Assembly (NCBI GenBank): GCA_012932295.1
Contig: JAAONU010000011.1
Span: 44,704,352-44,768,351 of the forward strand
Direction: 5' to 3'
DNA from: Cyclina sinensis
Lineage: Eukaryota; Mollusca; Bivalvia; Venerida; Veneridae
Length of the DNA stretch: 64,000 bases
The translations under genes and the position numbers were made by a program. Shown one piece after another: positions 11,272 to 22,860 of the stretch (position 1 is the first letter of the stretch; every line of letters starts with the position of its first letter). The notes beneath the pieces were generated by a model, which did no database searches, had not been told where the DNA came from, and saw only the letters and a program-made list of their open reading frames with translations.

Positions 11272-14200
11272 TCATTCAGCCTTCTGTTTTTGATACAAGA
11301 TCTCTACGGCATCGATTTTGACGTCAGTATTACAAAATGGACAAACCGTCTTGACCTGAAACCAACGCCGTAAGCAATCTTTATGGAAGATGTGTCTACA
11401 CGGTAAGACCTTTCCAGTCATCATTTCACTATAGCATATCGCGCATTCCTGGGCATCATCAGCATTCGCCTCGTCTCCATCCTGTTCCAAAGACTTGTCC
11501 GGCAGTTTGTTTAGAAGAGTGGTCATCTTATTTCTACCTTGATATCTTGCAATCTCTTTCATCGTAAATAGTATTAGTACCGAGAAAACGCTAAGAAGAG
11601 CTAAACATAGCCTAAAAATCCACCAACCCTTGAAAAATGGACAAATGTATCGTGAGTAGCACTGTACAGTGTTCAGCAGGATCAGGCAAAAGCTGTTAGA
11701 ACCTCGGATGTAATGGACAATGTCTTCAAGTTTGTCTAGATGTTGCGGGCTATGCCAAGTCAGTGCTATTAAAGAGGCCTCGGCTATTAAGAAAATAGTG
11801 CGAATAATTAGTATGCAATTGCCAGAGGCAAAGAAAAGAAGCCATGGACTCACGTTTAGGTGTTTAGACACATGCAGAGTTGAAAGTGTCGGGACTGTAA
11901 CTAGAAGTCCAATAAGTATTCCAGCTCGCAGATGGAAGGATATGCCCGGAGAAGAGCCGCTATTAACTGCTTGAATGATTTTTTGTTGAAGAACGTCGAG
12001 TGTTTGAAATATGATAGCATACACTGACAGGAAAGCTACCATTTTCATGGCTTCAGCTTTTTCCGTGTACTCTAATGACAAAATATTTGCCTCTGTAAAT
12101 GTCAATAAAGCATTAACTTGGACAACGCCACCAATGTTTACATCAAATGCTTCTACTAAATTCCCTGTATTCGTAAGAAAGAAGTTGCTCAGTGAAATAC
12201 ACAAATTAGATAGAATTCCAAACCCGAATGTAATAGATAGGATTATCACGGCGGACGTGCACCATCTTGTCGAAATCTCTAGGAATGAATCAAAGCTAAA
12301 TAAAGAGGTCAATGTCTTCTGATATAACACCACTTCAGCTAAAGCGGCGAATATAAGATACGGAATTAAAAACGACAGCATGGTATCCCGCATGAACCAT
12401 TTCCCTGGGAACCGGTCAACAAAGTTTCCACCTTCGCTTCGTTTCTTAATTCGTCGCTCTAACTCTTCGATTCTATTTCTGCACTCCTGTTTGACTTGTT
12501 CGTCAGTTGTAAGCATCTGCTTAACTTGTAATAAGTTAACTTTCTTTCTATCAACCTTTGTATCAATTTCCAGTGAGGTAACAACTTCAAGAATACATAT
12601 CACTGTAAACAGTGTGCTATGGATCCAGTATGATAGCTCGGACATAAATGAAGGCCAGATCCACAACAGGTTAAAAACGTCTGGAATAAGAGCTACAAAG
12701 AAAACAACATATGTCCAAGGAGTAATGCCTTGCTCTCTGTAGAAGAGTGCTACCGATCTGTAACAACAATAGACAATTTTCAACAATAACGTTATAAGCG
12801 CAGGAATCCACCAGCTCTCTGTAATGTCAGACCACACTGGAACATTCTTTTCAAGGCAGACCTCACTCGCTTCGTCCTGGTGTGACCAGTAGCTTATTTG
12901 TCTAACCCATTCAAGTGCAAAATCCACACACAGAAATATGAACACTTTCAGAAACGTACCGGTATTGCAAGCCCATATTCCAGTCAGAATAACCGCCACT
13001 GTAAATAAGAAATATCGTTATAATATTCTGACAGGAATATTTATTCAGTTGCAGATTTTTTCATAAATTTAAAAGAAAAATAATACTAATCATAAAATAT
13101 CATTAGACCAAATACAAGAAGTTTTCAGCAGGTAATAAAACTTTGACCCTCTGTGGACATTCACACTATTGAAGTAAAGCTTCTAGCTTATTTTTGTACT
13201 ATGTCATATTGTTAAATCGTTAGAAAAAAATCTACATATTTTCATTTTGGTTATGATTCCATCAATATTTACAAAATATTTTATAAAAGATTTACACTGT
13301 TTCATTCAGATATAAAAGTTAAGTAATAATAAGTAAAGTGCTTTTTTATCACAGTGTCACTCCCACTGAAAGAGCCAACCTCCCGCGCTTACGAAACATC
13401 TCTACTGTTTGCACTCCCCGATTCCTTAGTCCAGACGGACAGGCAATCGGTATTCATTTTTAACTAGTTGAAGGCAAGCCATGGTCAAAACAAGCATGTA
13501 ATGGGACTCGAACCGTTCCTTACACCGTTAACTAAGCAGGCGTCTTAATCATTAGGCCACACAGACGGTTAACATATACATGCATTCATGATTGAGGTAT
13601 TAGTTGTTTTGTCCGTCTGTTCAGCGGTCAGTAGATCTGTTACTGACAATTTTACATGCAACTGAATTCTATTATATATCATTTTAAAAAATGCAAATCT
13701 TATTTATAACATAAAAAAGTAACGATGACAAAGAATATTTTATGAAGAACCGTCCCCGATTGCATTTACTTATTAATTATTATCCTGTTTTTTACAAGAA
13801 AATGGATACATATATTGAGAAAATAAACGGTTGCCTAGCTCAGTGTCCGATTCTTTCATGAACTATTAGTCACTGCTTAACTTCAAAGAGAAGTTACTCT
13901 TTATTGTTTTGTTATTTTTTCAATTAACATCAAGTCCTTTTTCGAGGGGACATGGACAAAGCGCTGTAAGTCGCGATAGATTACTGTGTTTCTTGGATAT
14001 CTTAACCGGTAATCAAACCCGTGTGGTTTGAGGAAACGCACTGATGGAAATCGAACTCACGATTTCCGATTTTGGAGTTCAGTGTTCTGTCCCTTTACCA
14101 CTCTGTAGCCTTTCTACAAACATTTTTAAAATGTGTTGTAGTATGTTTGTTTTAGTTACTTGGAACAGACTATAGGTAATCCAACTACATGTATTAACTA

Positions 14201-14960
14201 TTTGATAAAGTACTGTTGACCAGCTCCACTTTTAGTAACATCTTTACCTGTAAATATTCTTGTAAATAAACTGTATACGCATGTGCTTGGATTTGTTATA
14301 AGTCTTAATAAAGAAACACAACATGTGTAAATAATAAACTTCTCTCAAAAGATTAAAGAAAGTAAAACGTATTTCTGATAACTCAATATGTAAAATTCTC
14401 CATGAAACAAAGATCTATCAGCGAATACCGTTTTCCGGGAAACGAAACTGCGTAGAAGCGTTGATTTAGAAACGAAAGTAGAAAATTTCATTGTTAAAAT
14501 CAATAAAGAGAAACTGACAAAATGAAAACAAGTAAGAAAACTGAATAAGAAAGGAGAAATATTAACAACAAGATAAAGTAACTAACAAACCATTAAAGAC
14601 ATTTTTAAAGGGGAAGTACTCTCGTCAACTTTTAACCTGGAAATTCGCCAGAAAAAAACCCCTTTCTATTTAACTAATTCACTGTGAAATAAAATAAGCC
14701 TTACCTCCGTATCGTAGAATGAAAAGAAACACATTTACAATCCAGTAATTTGAGTATGGACTCAGTAGCAACCATTGGTGAACCAGGAAGAACAATGGAA
14801 CCCGAAGTAATACATCACACATGTATTTTTTCCTGGCTGGAATATTTTCCATGTATCGTTCGCATTTATCGCCCGTTTGAAGGGCTTTTTCTTCGATGTA
14901 TATGGCCAATCTTTTAACATTTTGCCGCCAGTAATACTCTGCTGTTCTTATTAATTCCAT
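11272..14960 (-). CDS. RNF139/TRC8-like multi-pass RING E3 ubiquitin ligase
   Basis: Two coding exons, 14960-14705 and 12998-11272, joined in phase 1 (donor G|GTAAGG, acceptor TTTACAG|TG). They give 660 aa, close to the 664 aa of human TRC8/RNF139. After an N-terminal lead comes a series of hydrophobic spans, a charged cytoplasmic stretch (about residues 240-290), further spans, the family segment HLDKLEDIVHYIRGSNSF (TRC8 has KLDDYVYYVRSTGS), a last helix, an acidic linker and a C-terminal RING-H2: C-x2-C, then C-x-H-x2-H-x2-C, then C-x2-C. Known relatives are endoplasmic-reticulum E3 ligases acting in protein degradation and sterol control. Start chosen at ATG 14960 because N-terminal length then fits the family; an open stretch upstream to an AG near 14990 could be 5' UTR or an extra exon. 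The second exon has no ATG at its start (GTG at 12999 is not an initiator). Confidence 0.9.
13370..13575 (-). repeat. tRNA-derived SINE-like repeat
   Basis: The minus strand carries a pol III A-box-like segment (13539-13559, TGGCCTAATGATTAAGACGCC-type) and a B box GGTTCGAGTCCC (13503-13514) spaced as in a tRNA. The anticodon arm does not fold convincingly, so this is a SINE head or tRNA pseudogene, not a tRNA gene. Outer limits are approximate. Confidence 0.6.
13930..14120 (-). repeat. tRNA-derived SINE-like repeat, second family
   Basis: The minus strand reads a 'GGCTACAGAGTGGTAAAGG' A-box region and 'GAGTTCGATTTCC' B-box region about 45 bases apart. Flanking sequence differs from the copy at 13.5 kb. 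Limits are approximate. Confidence 0.5.
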
Positions 14961-14990
14961 TTTCCCAGATGCCACACCGTACGTGACACT

Positions 14991-15629
14991 ACAAAAATGA
15001 AACGTTTATGTAAATCGTAAGTTATATAAATAACTAAAATGGAAAACCCCGAACTATAAATAGCAATTATTGCATTCTGATCGCTTTACATTTGTTTGCA
15101 ACTGGCATCCAAGTGCTAAGTCGGTGAAGTATCTATCACAAGGCTTTAATGTGAACTTAATATTTAGCTAAACATATTAATGTTACCAGTAATTCAAATG
15201 TAATGTTATTCAAATGCATGTCCAATGGGCCATGACAAATTATTCTAAAATACTATTCTGTTCTGTTCTCTTTTGAAAATTGATTGCCAAAATCGATTCA
15301 TTTCAGTTCAGATTAAGTGTCCTACAAAACAAATCTGAACATCTAGTCTCTAGAAAAAACAGTGAAACATGCTAACACAGAAACGTCGAATGAATAGAAT
15401 CTACCTTGGACCGCAGCGGTCAGCCTTGGATTTGTTTTTCATCCATTTGTACGATACTATTATTAGTTTTATTGTGGACTGGTGACTTGGTTTTTTTTTC
15501 TATTTTTCATATTTGTTTACCGTTACTATTTGGAGCACCCTCAGACTACCTTGTTCACAGCAGATACGAAAACCATCGGCGAAAAAATTCAAACGTTCAA
15601 GGCCGATATCATTTATTTTACGAGAGAGT

Positions 15630-15660
<31 letters not shown>

Positions 15661-18559
15661 TGTGTGTGCGTGTGTGTGTGTGTATCGCAAACTTCCCGAT
15701 TTTGGCGACACGTAAAAGTGAATAATCAAACATATTTAATATAAGACAGGATTATTATATTAAGTATAAATATTCTTGCTAGGCGGCGTCATTTTTAAAT
15801 ATAGTTTAAATATGACAAACTAAGTAAATCTTTTGTTTTTAACAAAGATTGAAATGTTTTGATTATGACAATATTTCAGATCGGTAAAAAAATCAAATAT
15901 ATCAAATAGACATATTTAATTTATTTGATTTATAAACTGATCTGATATTGACCTTTATTTTATCATGATAGAATAATACATGGGGTTTCAAAATGAGATA
16001 CATACCGTCAGAAATTTCACGATTTTTTAAAAAAAATATGCCAATCAGTTACTTTTGTAAGGGATAAAAATGCGAATAATAGAGTTGATAACAGAACAAT
16101 TTCTTTTTTTTTTCAAACCTAATGGGAGGAACTTTCACCTGAGCTGATACACATTACTACCCATGTATTGTACATGAAAATATAGTGTTAAACTAGCCTA
16201 ATTTATTAAGCTTAGAGTGTTGAACCTGTTTTATAGTTTTGGTATTTTTTAGTTGTTCAACTTTTAGAAGTAGAAGGAGAACAATTACAAAATGTCAACC
16301 CATAAAATCGGTTCACCTTCGAAATCGAAAAAGAGAGATTAAAATTAAACGTGTAAGTCACGATATTAAATATAACGGATAGATAAATACATTCAATACG
16401 GTATACTCGTCAATTACACAACCATTGAACCGGAGGAATAAACATTAAAACGCAAAAGGTAAATAAATCTTATATTTAATATTCTATCAACAATATTCTA
16501 TCAACAAAATATGAACATCTGATTTTTAAGGTAATATTTTTATGTTTATCTTAATATTGTTCCGAGACTTATTTGTAAATATTTATAAATTTATGTATTA
16601 GACTACACTCAAGTATTTAAGTACGGCCACCCGGAAGAGCACTAAAATTGTTAAACTTTATTCAATTATATTAACTGTTGTGTTGATTGTTTTCTTCTCT
16701 TCGTCCTGTTCTGGAAATATTGCTGACGAAATTAAACAACATAACTGAAAATTAAAAGCAAAATGTTTGTAAAAGTCGTAGCGTTAAAGAAATATTCACC
16801 TCTAGACTGTTGACTGTGTATCCAATGGTAACGACAGTTTATAAAATACAGTTACCAGGACTTTGATTATTACAAGGACACTGTTGTGCTAGACAAAATA
16901 TCTTTGTGCGATCAGAAGCATTGGAAAGAGGATAATGAGATATTAGATAAAGTTTGCGAGGAGTTTTTGTTACATTGGAAACCCAGCTTTGCTATTTTTA
17001 GAATGGAAAACCCACGGGTTTTTCTATAATGTTTTTTTACAAAGCAGGATAACTTTTCACAAATGTACCTGATCATGGTTTATCGTTACTGCCTCTGATT
17101 ATGAAAAGTAGTCGATCTATGTATTTGAGTTAATCATCGTTGTTTTAGGTTGTCCATATGGTGCAGATTTCTTGAGCGAACAATAAATAACCGACAACTA
17201 GGAACCATTAAAATTCAAATTAAAGTCCACATAACATTATATAGTGTTATTTCTTTCTTGTAAAGCATTTCCGACCGTGAGTGATTTTGAAGGCACTCTT
17301 GCTTTCAAATACAGGGTGGACGAAATTGACAAGAGTAATATTTGAGTCTCGACATGAACAGTCCATAACGAACCGAAAGTCCTTCTACTTTAATTTAAAG
17401 GGACATAACCTACAATAAATGGATTATATACTGCATATCTATTTGCGGGCTCATGAAAATATGTTTAAAATTTTCTCCTTTAGGCATAAGGACACCTGGA
17501 AAATGTTCATTTGTAATACATAACTATCCACCCAAAAACGGTACAACAACAACTTCCTCTTTAAAGACAATAATCTTTATCTGTTGAACTTTTTTTTGCT
17601 GACATCTGTATTTCAGGTAATTATTCGTATTTACATGATTTGAAAGAAACAGAATACTCTTTATTTTGTTTAACGCTTTGATTGTTAGCATTTGTGTTCA
17701 TTCTGCGCTATGTTATGTGTCGGATGCGACGTACATTTTCATCAAATTATTTTGAATAAAAACGGACTTTAAAGTGATTTAGATCTGTGGGACAAATGAC
17801 TATTCTACTCTTTTTTGTTATGTTCCGGTCAAAATCATCATAAAAGACAAACCAAATTAGAACTCTAGTAAGTTTAAAATCATTATCAACAACCTATCTA
17901 GTTGCTTTCCTGGATGGCAAGATGTGCTTGAGATACTTAAGGATAAAATTATCAAAGTCGGGTCGGAAACTTCTTGGGAATTACTGACCACTCATATCCG
18001 TAAAACGAGAAGTCAATAAAAGATTATCAAATTTGAATACGTGACCTTAAAAAATAGATATTTTTTTTTATCTGCAAAAACATTTTTGTAAAAGAAAACT
18101 AAAATATAGAAAATTATTGCATTTAACCCAATAAAAAAAATGTTATCTTTGGATACAAAACCTTTCAGAAAGCGTTCAAACATTTCACAAACTATAAAAA
18201 AAAATGTATTTATATAGTAACTTGTCTGTTATTACTGCAACAATGAACATATTGTCTTTTTGAGGTTAAATTCATTTGCATAGAGTTTGAATAGAAATAT
18301 CTCTGCAACTGTATATTGCTAAGCAGTCTTAGTTATTAAACCTTGTTATTTAACTCATCTGAGCTTTATTAAGTGTGAAAGGCTGTAACACTATTGTAAC
18401 AGACTATGTGCTTTTCATTTTTACTGTTTAAATTTCTACTAATCTTGCATCTGTGTTGCAATCATCAGACTCTTCTGCATCGGCTTCTGTAAGTTAACCC
18501 TGAGATGTAGCATTAGAAGGAAGTAATGCATTGTAATAATTATGAAACTCTCCTGGAAT
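14991..18559. other. AT-rich intergenic stretch, no gene seen
   Basis: No coding segment was recognised. Frames across 15406-15744 exist only because of the dinucleotide run. A segment near 17475-17570 shares 'acggtacaacaac' and a 'ctctttaaag' end with 40420-40580, possibly an old element. Confidence 0.45.
15623..15683. repeat. (GA)n-(TG)n compound microsatellite
   Basis: A run of GA/AG dinucleotides is followed directly by TG dinucleotides with one 'cg' interruption. Confidence 0.95.
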
Positions 18560-19326
18560 GGCTCCATTTTTGCACAATTCAGATATCCTTTTTTTTCTTT
18601 GCAGCTGAAATAGGAAGTTTCTGTTTGTTCTTATAAGCTCTCCAAGCATCTCTGATTTGACTTTTTTTCGTGCTTAGAAGAGATGAGACCTCCAAGCATC
18701 TCTTATTGACTATCTCAGCAGACTGGCATTCATCTTTCATTTCATATTCAAAATACACGATTGTTTTTGTGTCTCCATTTACAAACCACAGATGTCTCAT
18801 CTTTGTCAATAATATATGTTAGCCACTAGCAGATCATTACTCAGTGGAATTCATGCTTTTGTAATCTTTAAAGTCAGTGATCTTAAATTGTATTGCTGTA
18901 TAAGGATCGCTTCTACTTGCCATTGTGACAACTGTGTCCCATTGACTTGGAACACAGATTTGTGACCTCGATGGCAGAGTGTGTACTGTTGCATTTCATA
19001 TGTGTATACCAACTTCCTACAAATTTATGATCAATTGTTTTAAGATTTCTGATGTATGTTATAGCATGAAGTAAGGAATATGTAATAATTTCATCCCTGT
19101 TATGACTTGTACATGCGTCTGAGTAAAAAACAGCATGTTCAACATATTTTGGCAATGGCTTCAACCTGAGCAGTAAAATATCGGTTCTGTAACCTGTATA
19201 CTGGCTTATAGAACTTTCTTTTCTCTTTTGGCTAATACATGTATCCGTTATTCGAGTGAAAAATGTCAAGATAATTACCAATTTAATTTGTGTTGTAAAC
19301 CAAGACAACTGTAATTCCTTTGTCAA
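18560..19326 (-). pseudogene. Decayed DUF7869-like transposon gene
   Basis: On the minus strand the frame from 19326 reads ...HAVFYSDACTSHNRDEI... then KTIDHKFVGSWYTHMKCNST followed by HSAIE. This matches the pattern 'YSD-C-x2-x-NR ... IDHKF ... G-H/Y-x-H-M-x-CD ... HSxIE' that I know from the many DUF7869 proteins of animal repeats. Near 18915 the frame shifts. A second frame carries SDPYTAIQFKITDFKDYKSM, the next family segment, before two stops at about 18835. A third segment (18809-18579) resumes with HLWFVNGDTKTIVYFEYEMK. The three frames make this a remnant. Nothing upstream was recognised as the N-terminal half. Confidence 0.65.
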
Positions 19327-20166
19327 GCTTTATTTTAATAATTACCGAACTCGGCCATGTTATTCGTTTTATTGTTCATTATTGCCACTTGTTTTTTTAT
19401 GTTATTTTTTTCTTTTTGACTAATTAATTTTAAAAAATCTGTTAAGGAGTTGAATGTCGCTTTTAATCGTTCGGTGATGTTAGAAAGACAATAAAGTACT
19501 CGAAGTGGATCCAGGGTCGGGCGATTAGGCACACGACTTGTTACGTGGGTCCCTCGCACCTTAACACAATTGTCAGAGCAAAGACACTACCCTCACCCCA
19601 ACCCCACAAATAAAATGAATTAAGAAAATAACAGGAGTTTAATTTAGATAACAGGACTTTCCTCCAAAACAACAGAAATAGAACTCTTGAGAGGACATCG
19701 AGCACATTAGTAATATCTAATGACAATAAATTAACTCAAAGAGCCTGAAAGAAGTAGGAAGTGACTCCAAAACTTTCCTTTAAATACAGGTGTTTTCTTC
19801 TTTGCATAAAACATATCCCTTTTTTATTACGAATTTGATAGATAAGGATTCGTTTTGTGGAAAATGAATTCTCTATTGCATGATGCAATTTGTTTTCCTC
19901 TGCTTTAAATAGCGGTGGAAATATTTCAGATGTAATATAAAGCTAGACTTAGCGAGATCTTATCTACCTGCCACGAGATTTTGTGATATTTGCATATGTA
20001 GCCGGCCATTTGAATTTTAGGTATTTGGATATGGAAGGGAAGAGAAAGAATACAAGGAGAATATTGATCAGTAAATGATCTCAGATATGGAAAAAGTGAA
20101 CCTATTTTTGACATACTCTCGAGAGTTTAATTCATACTTACTTTGTTCTGCAGACACTGTGCGAGC
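19327..20166. other. Intergenic region upstream of the receptor gene
   Basis: AT-rich with no recognised gene. Just before the receptor ATG, 'ctttgttctgcag' (ending 20153) could be a splice acceptor, which would mean a noncoding first exon further upstream. No clear promoter motif is visible. Confidence 0.4.
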
Positions 20167-22795
20167 ATGTCGTCGAAGAAGGCCTGGCTGATGACAAACC
20201 TCCTTACGTTGGTGTCATGGATGCAGACCGCAGCCTCCATGCAGCAGATATTCTACAGTAACAATCTCAGTTCAGTCGATCTTAATCTGTCGTCTATGGG
20301 TTTTGACACTGAACAACGAATCTACCCAGTCATAAAGGAAACCGAAAATTGCTCCTATTTCCCTCTAAAAAGCTGTCCCTTAGCGAAATTCGACTGGGAC
20401 AATTTGGAGAAAATCTGCAGTTTGAGTAGCAAGTGCCCCAAAGGAACTCAGCCATCCTGTGTTGAGAACAACGAGAATGAGCCGAGGCTAGTACTCATGA
20501 TATGCAGTCCGATACAACAGTGCGAAAGAGGTGAGATTACATTCATTTTTAAATATTTATAAAAAAAAAAAAACGAAATGGCGTTTGATATATATAAGCA
20601 TATTTTAAGCATTTTGTTGTTGTTGGAAGGATGATTTTGTTGCAAAGGCTTGCCAAGTAAAAAAGGTCATATTAGTTGCTGGAAAAGTACTTTTATTTGA
20701 CTTTTGACTTAATGTAAAACAACAACAACAAGTAATATTTTATTGTAAGATGTTTTTGCTGTTATAAGCTTGTACTATGCAGAGGCAAAATGGTGCAACA
20801 GGGTTTATAGTGACTTAATAGAATTACGTTAAACTTATTTTGCAATATCGGATGCATTATGAAATTATATGGTTTTGCAGTCCAGTTGTCTTTATTATTA
20901 CTTATAACTACTAAATATACAAATTACAAAACAGAGCTTTTTCTCTTTGATTTAGATGCACGGCACATCGTCGTGTTGGATCAGAACAAACCGAATGCCA
21001 GTACTTACCAGATAATTAAAATACCGTGTCAGGACGGGTTTTTTCATCCACAAGGCAATGACTGTTTCAATGAATGCCAAGAGATTCAAGGAATAAAGTT
21101 GTTCCGTAAAAGTACACCACAAAAAGGCCCGATTGCATTTTGTGACTACCAGCTAGATTACTGTTACGCCGAAGGACCAAGTCTTTTTGAGCTTGTAGAT
21201 TTAACTAGTCCTTGCTATCCTGCATATACCCGAGGTCACAATACCTGTCCAGCTGGCTTTGAAAGAAAGTTTGGTAGGTAGCATTACATCTTTAAAGTTC
21301 TGTTCTGTTCTGGTAGACTGTTTGCATTCATTGTATGAAATGTTGAAATGTAATGAATCAGTTGTATTAGGTATGCGTTCTCAAATGATTTCATCTTAGT
21401 GGTGTAACGATTCACCGGTGCACACGGTTCGAAAATGTTCGGTACGATGGCTTACAGACACTTCACCCCCCCCCCCCCTCCCCCCCCAGACACTTCAACC
21501 TCCAGCCATTTTTTCCAGACTTCATCCCTAGACACTTCACCCCTCATTTTATGAAAATTGTCGAAGACAATTCACCCCAACACCTTTTTTCATTACTTAA
21601 TACAATTAAAGCAGTTATTAGTATATAAAATGTATTTGTGTATTTCAAATCATTTAGCATTTTTAATGGTTATGTTGTCTGGGCACATACAGAATTTGGT
21701 GTTTGGCTGGGAATAGGGTAATAAATTTTAAAGATTCAGAATTAAAGAGACTATAGATCTAAACCTTTTTAAAAATAACATTTCTTGAGAGAAGAGAATG
21801 TGATTAGCTTAATTATACGCAAGTCGAGATATTGTGTAATTTTATGTATGGGTCAATGTCTCTCCTCCGCAAGATTCTGACCCAAAACAAAAGTATCTCA
21901 GAATATGCTCAAGACGTTACTTCAGTTATTTTGACTAAGATTGTGATATACCGTGATACGATTTTATGAGACAATACACATCACTATTTCATCCCAAGCA
22001 AAGACTAAAAATATTTGAGGTCTTTGGTCTGAGTGACCTTATTATTTTAACAGAAACATTCAACTGCTATAATTGGTATACATTTTATTTTTGAGCTATG
22101 TAGGAGCACGTGACCTGTCATCGATAGATGGAGGAGCACGTGATATGTCAACAGTACATTTATAAGTCATTTTCAATAAATTATTTATAAGGACTACTCA
22201 GTGCACTCATTTTGTGCAATCATGATATAAAGTTTGAAATGCACACATATTCATCTTTATAGAAAAATAAAAGACCTGTGTTGAAATAAAAAAAAATAAT
22301 AAAAGAATAAAATGAAAAGTATTTGGTAATTTGGCAATTGGTCAATTGACTACACCAATCTCTGTAAATATGACGTCAAACTCCACGCAGCGGTTACTTC
22401 CCTTCCATACTTTAGTTTCAGTACAGTAGTAATCTTTCCAAAATATAAAATGTTACACACTTTCATCGGTAACAAATTTACTCAGTTAGTCAAGGGGTAG
22501 ACACTTTTTGTTTTATCATTCAATTTGAGATGTAGTAGTAGTAGTAATATGTTGTGGCTCAGTTCGCAAAACAAAGTGGTTCCAAGAGTCACAGAAAAGC
22601 GAAATAGCATCTATAGATGACCGATGCTGACTGCAAAAATAGACAAATTCATAAACTCGTAATAGCCAAGATAGTTGAAGTCAGTGTCAGGTTAGCAACA
22701 GAGCGGACTTTAATCAATATGCAGAAGAAGTCAAATGATAAAGTGACCAGAACATGGTGTTAAGTTTCAGAATCCTCTTTAAAATTGCTTTGTTT

Positions 22796-22860
<65 letters not shown>

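Larger units (their letters stand above)
12999..14704 (-). other. Intron 1 of the RNF139-like gene
   Basis: Bounded by GTAAGG (minus strand, 14704) and ACAG (12999). AT-rich, and contains two tRNA-like repeats listed separately. Confidence 0.8.

Noticed and set aside
12999..12999. GTG at the beginning of the 1.7-kb RING exon (and at 7036-7038 in the pseudogene) as a start codon
   Set aside because: Both lie directly at a TTTACAG/TTAACAG splice acceptor, and the upstream exon 14960-14705 joins in phase, giving the expected family length.
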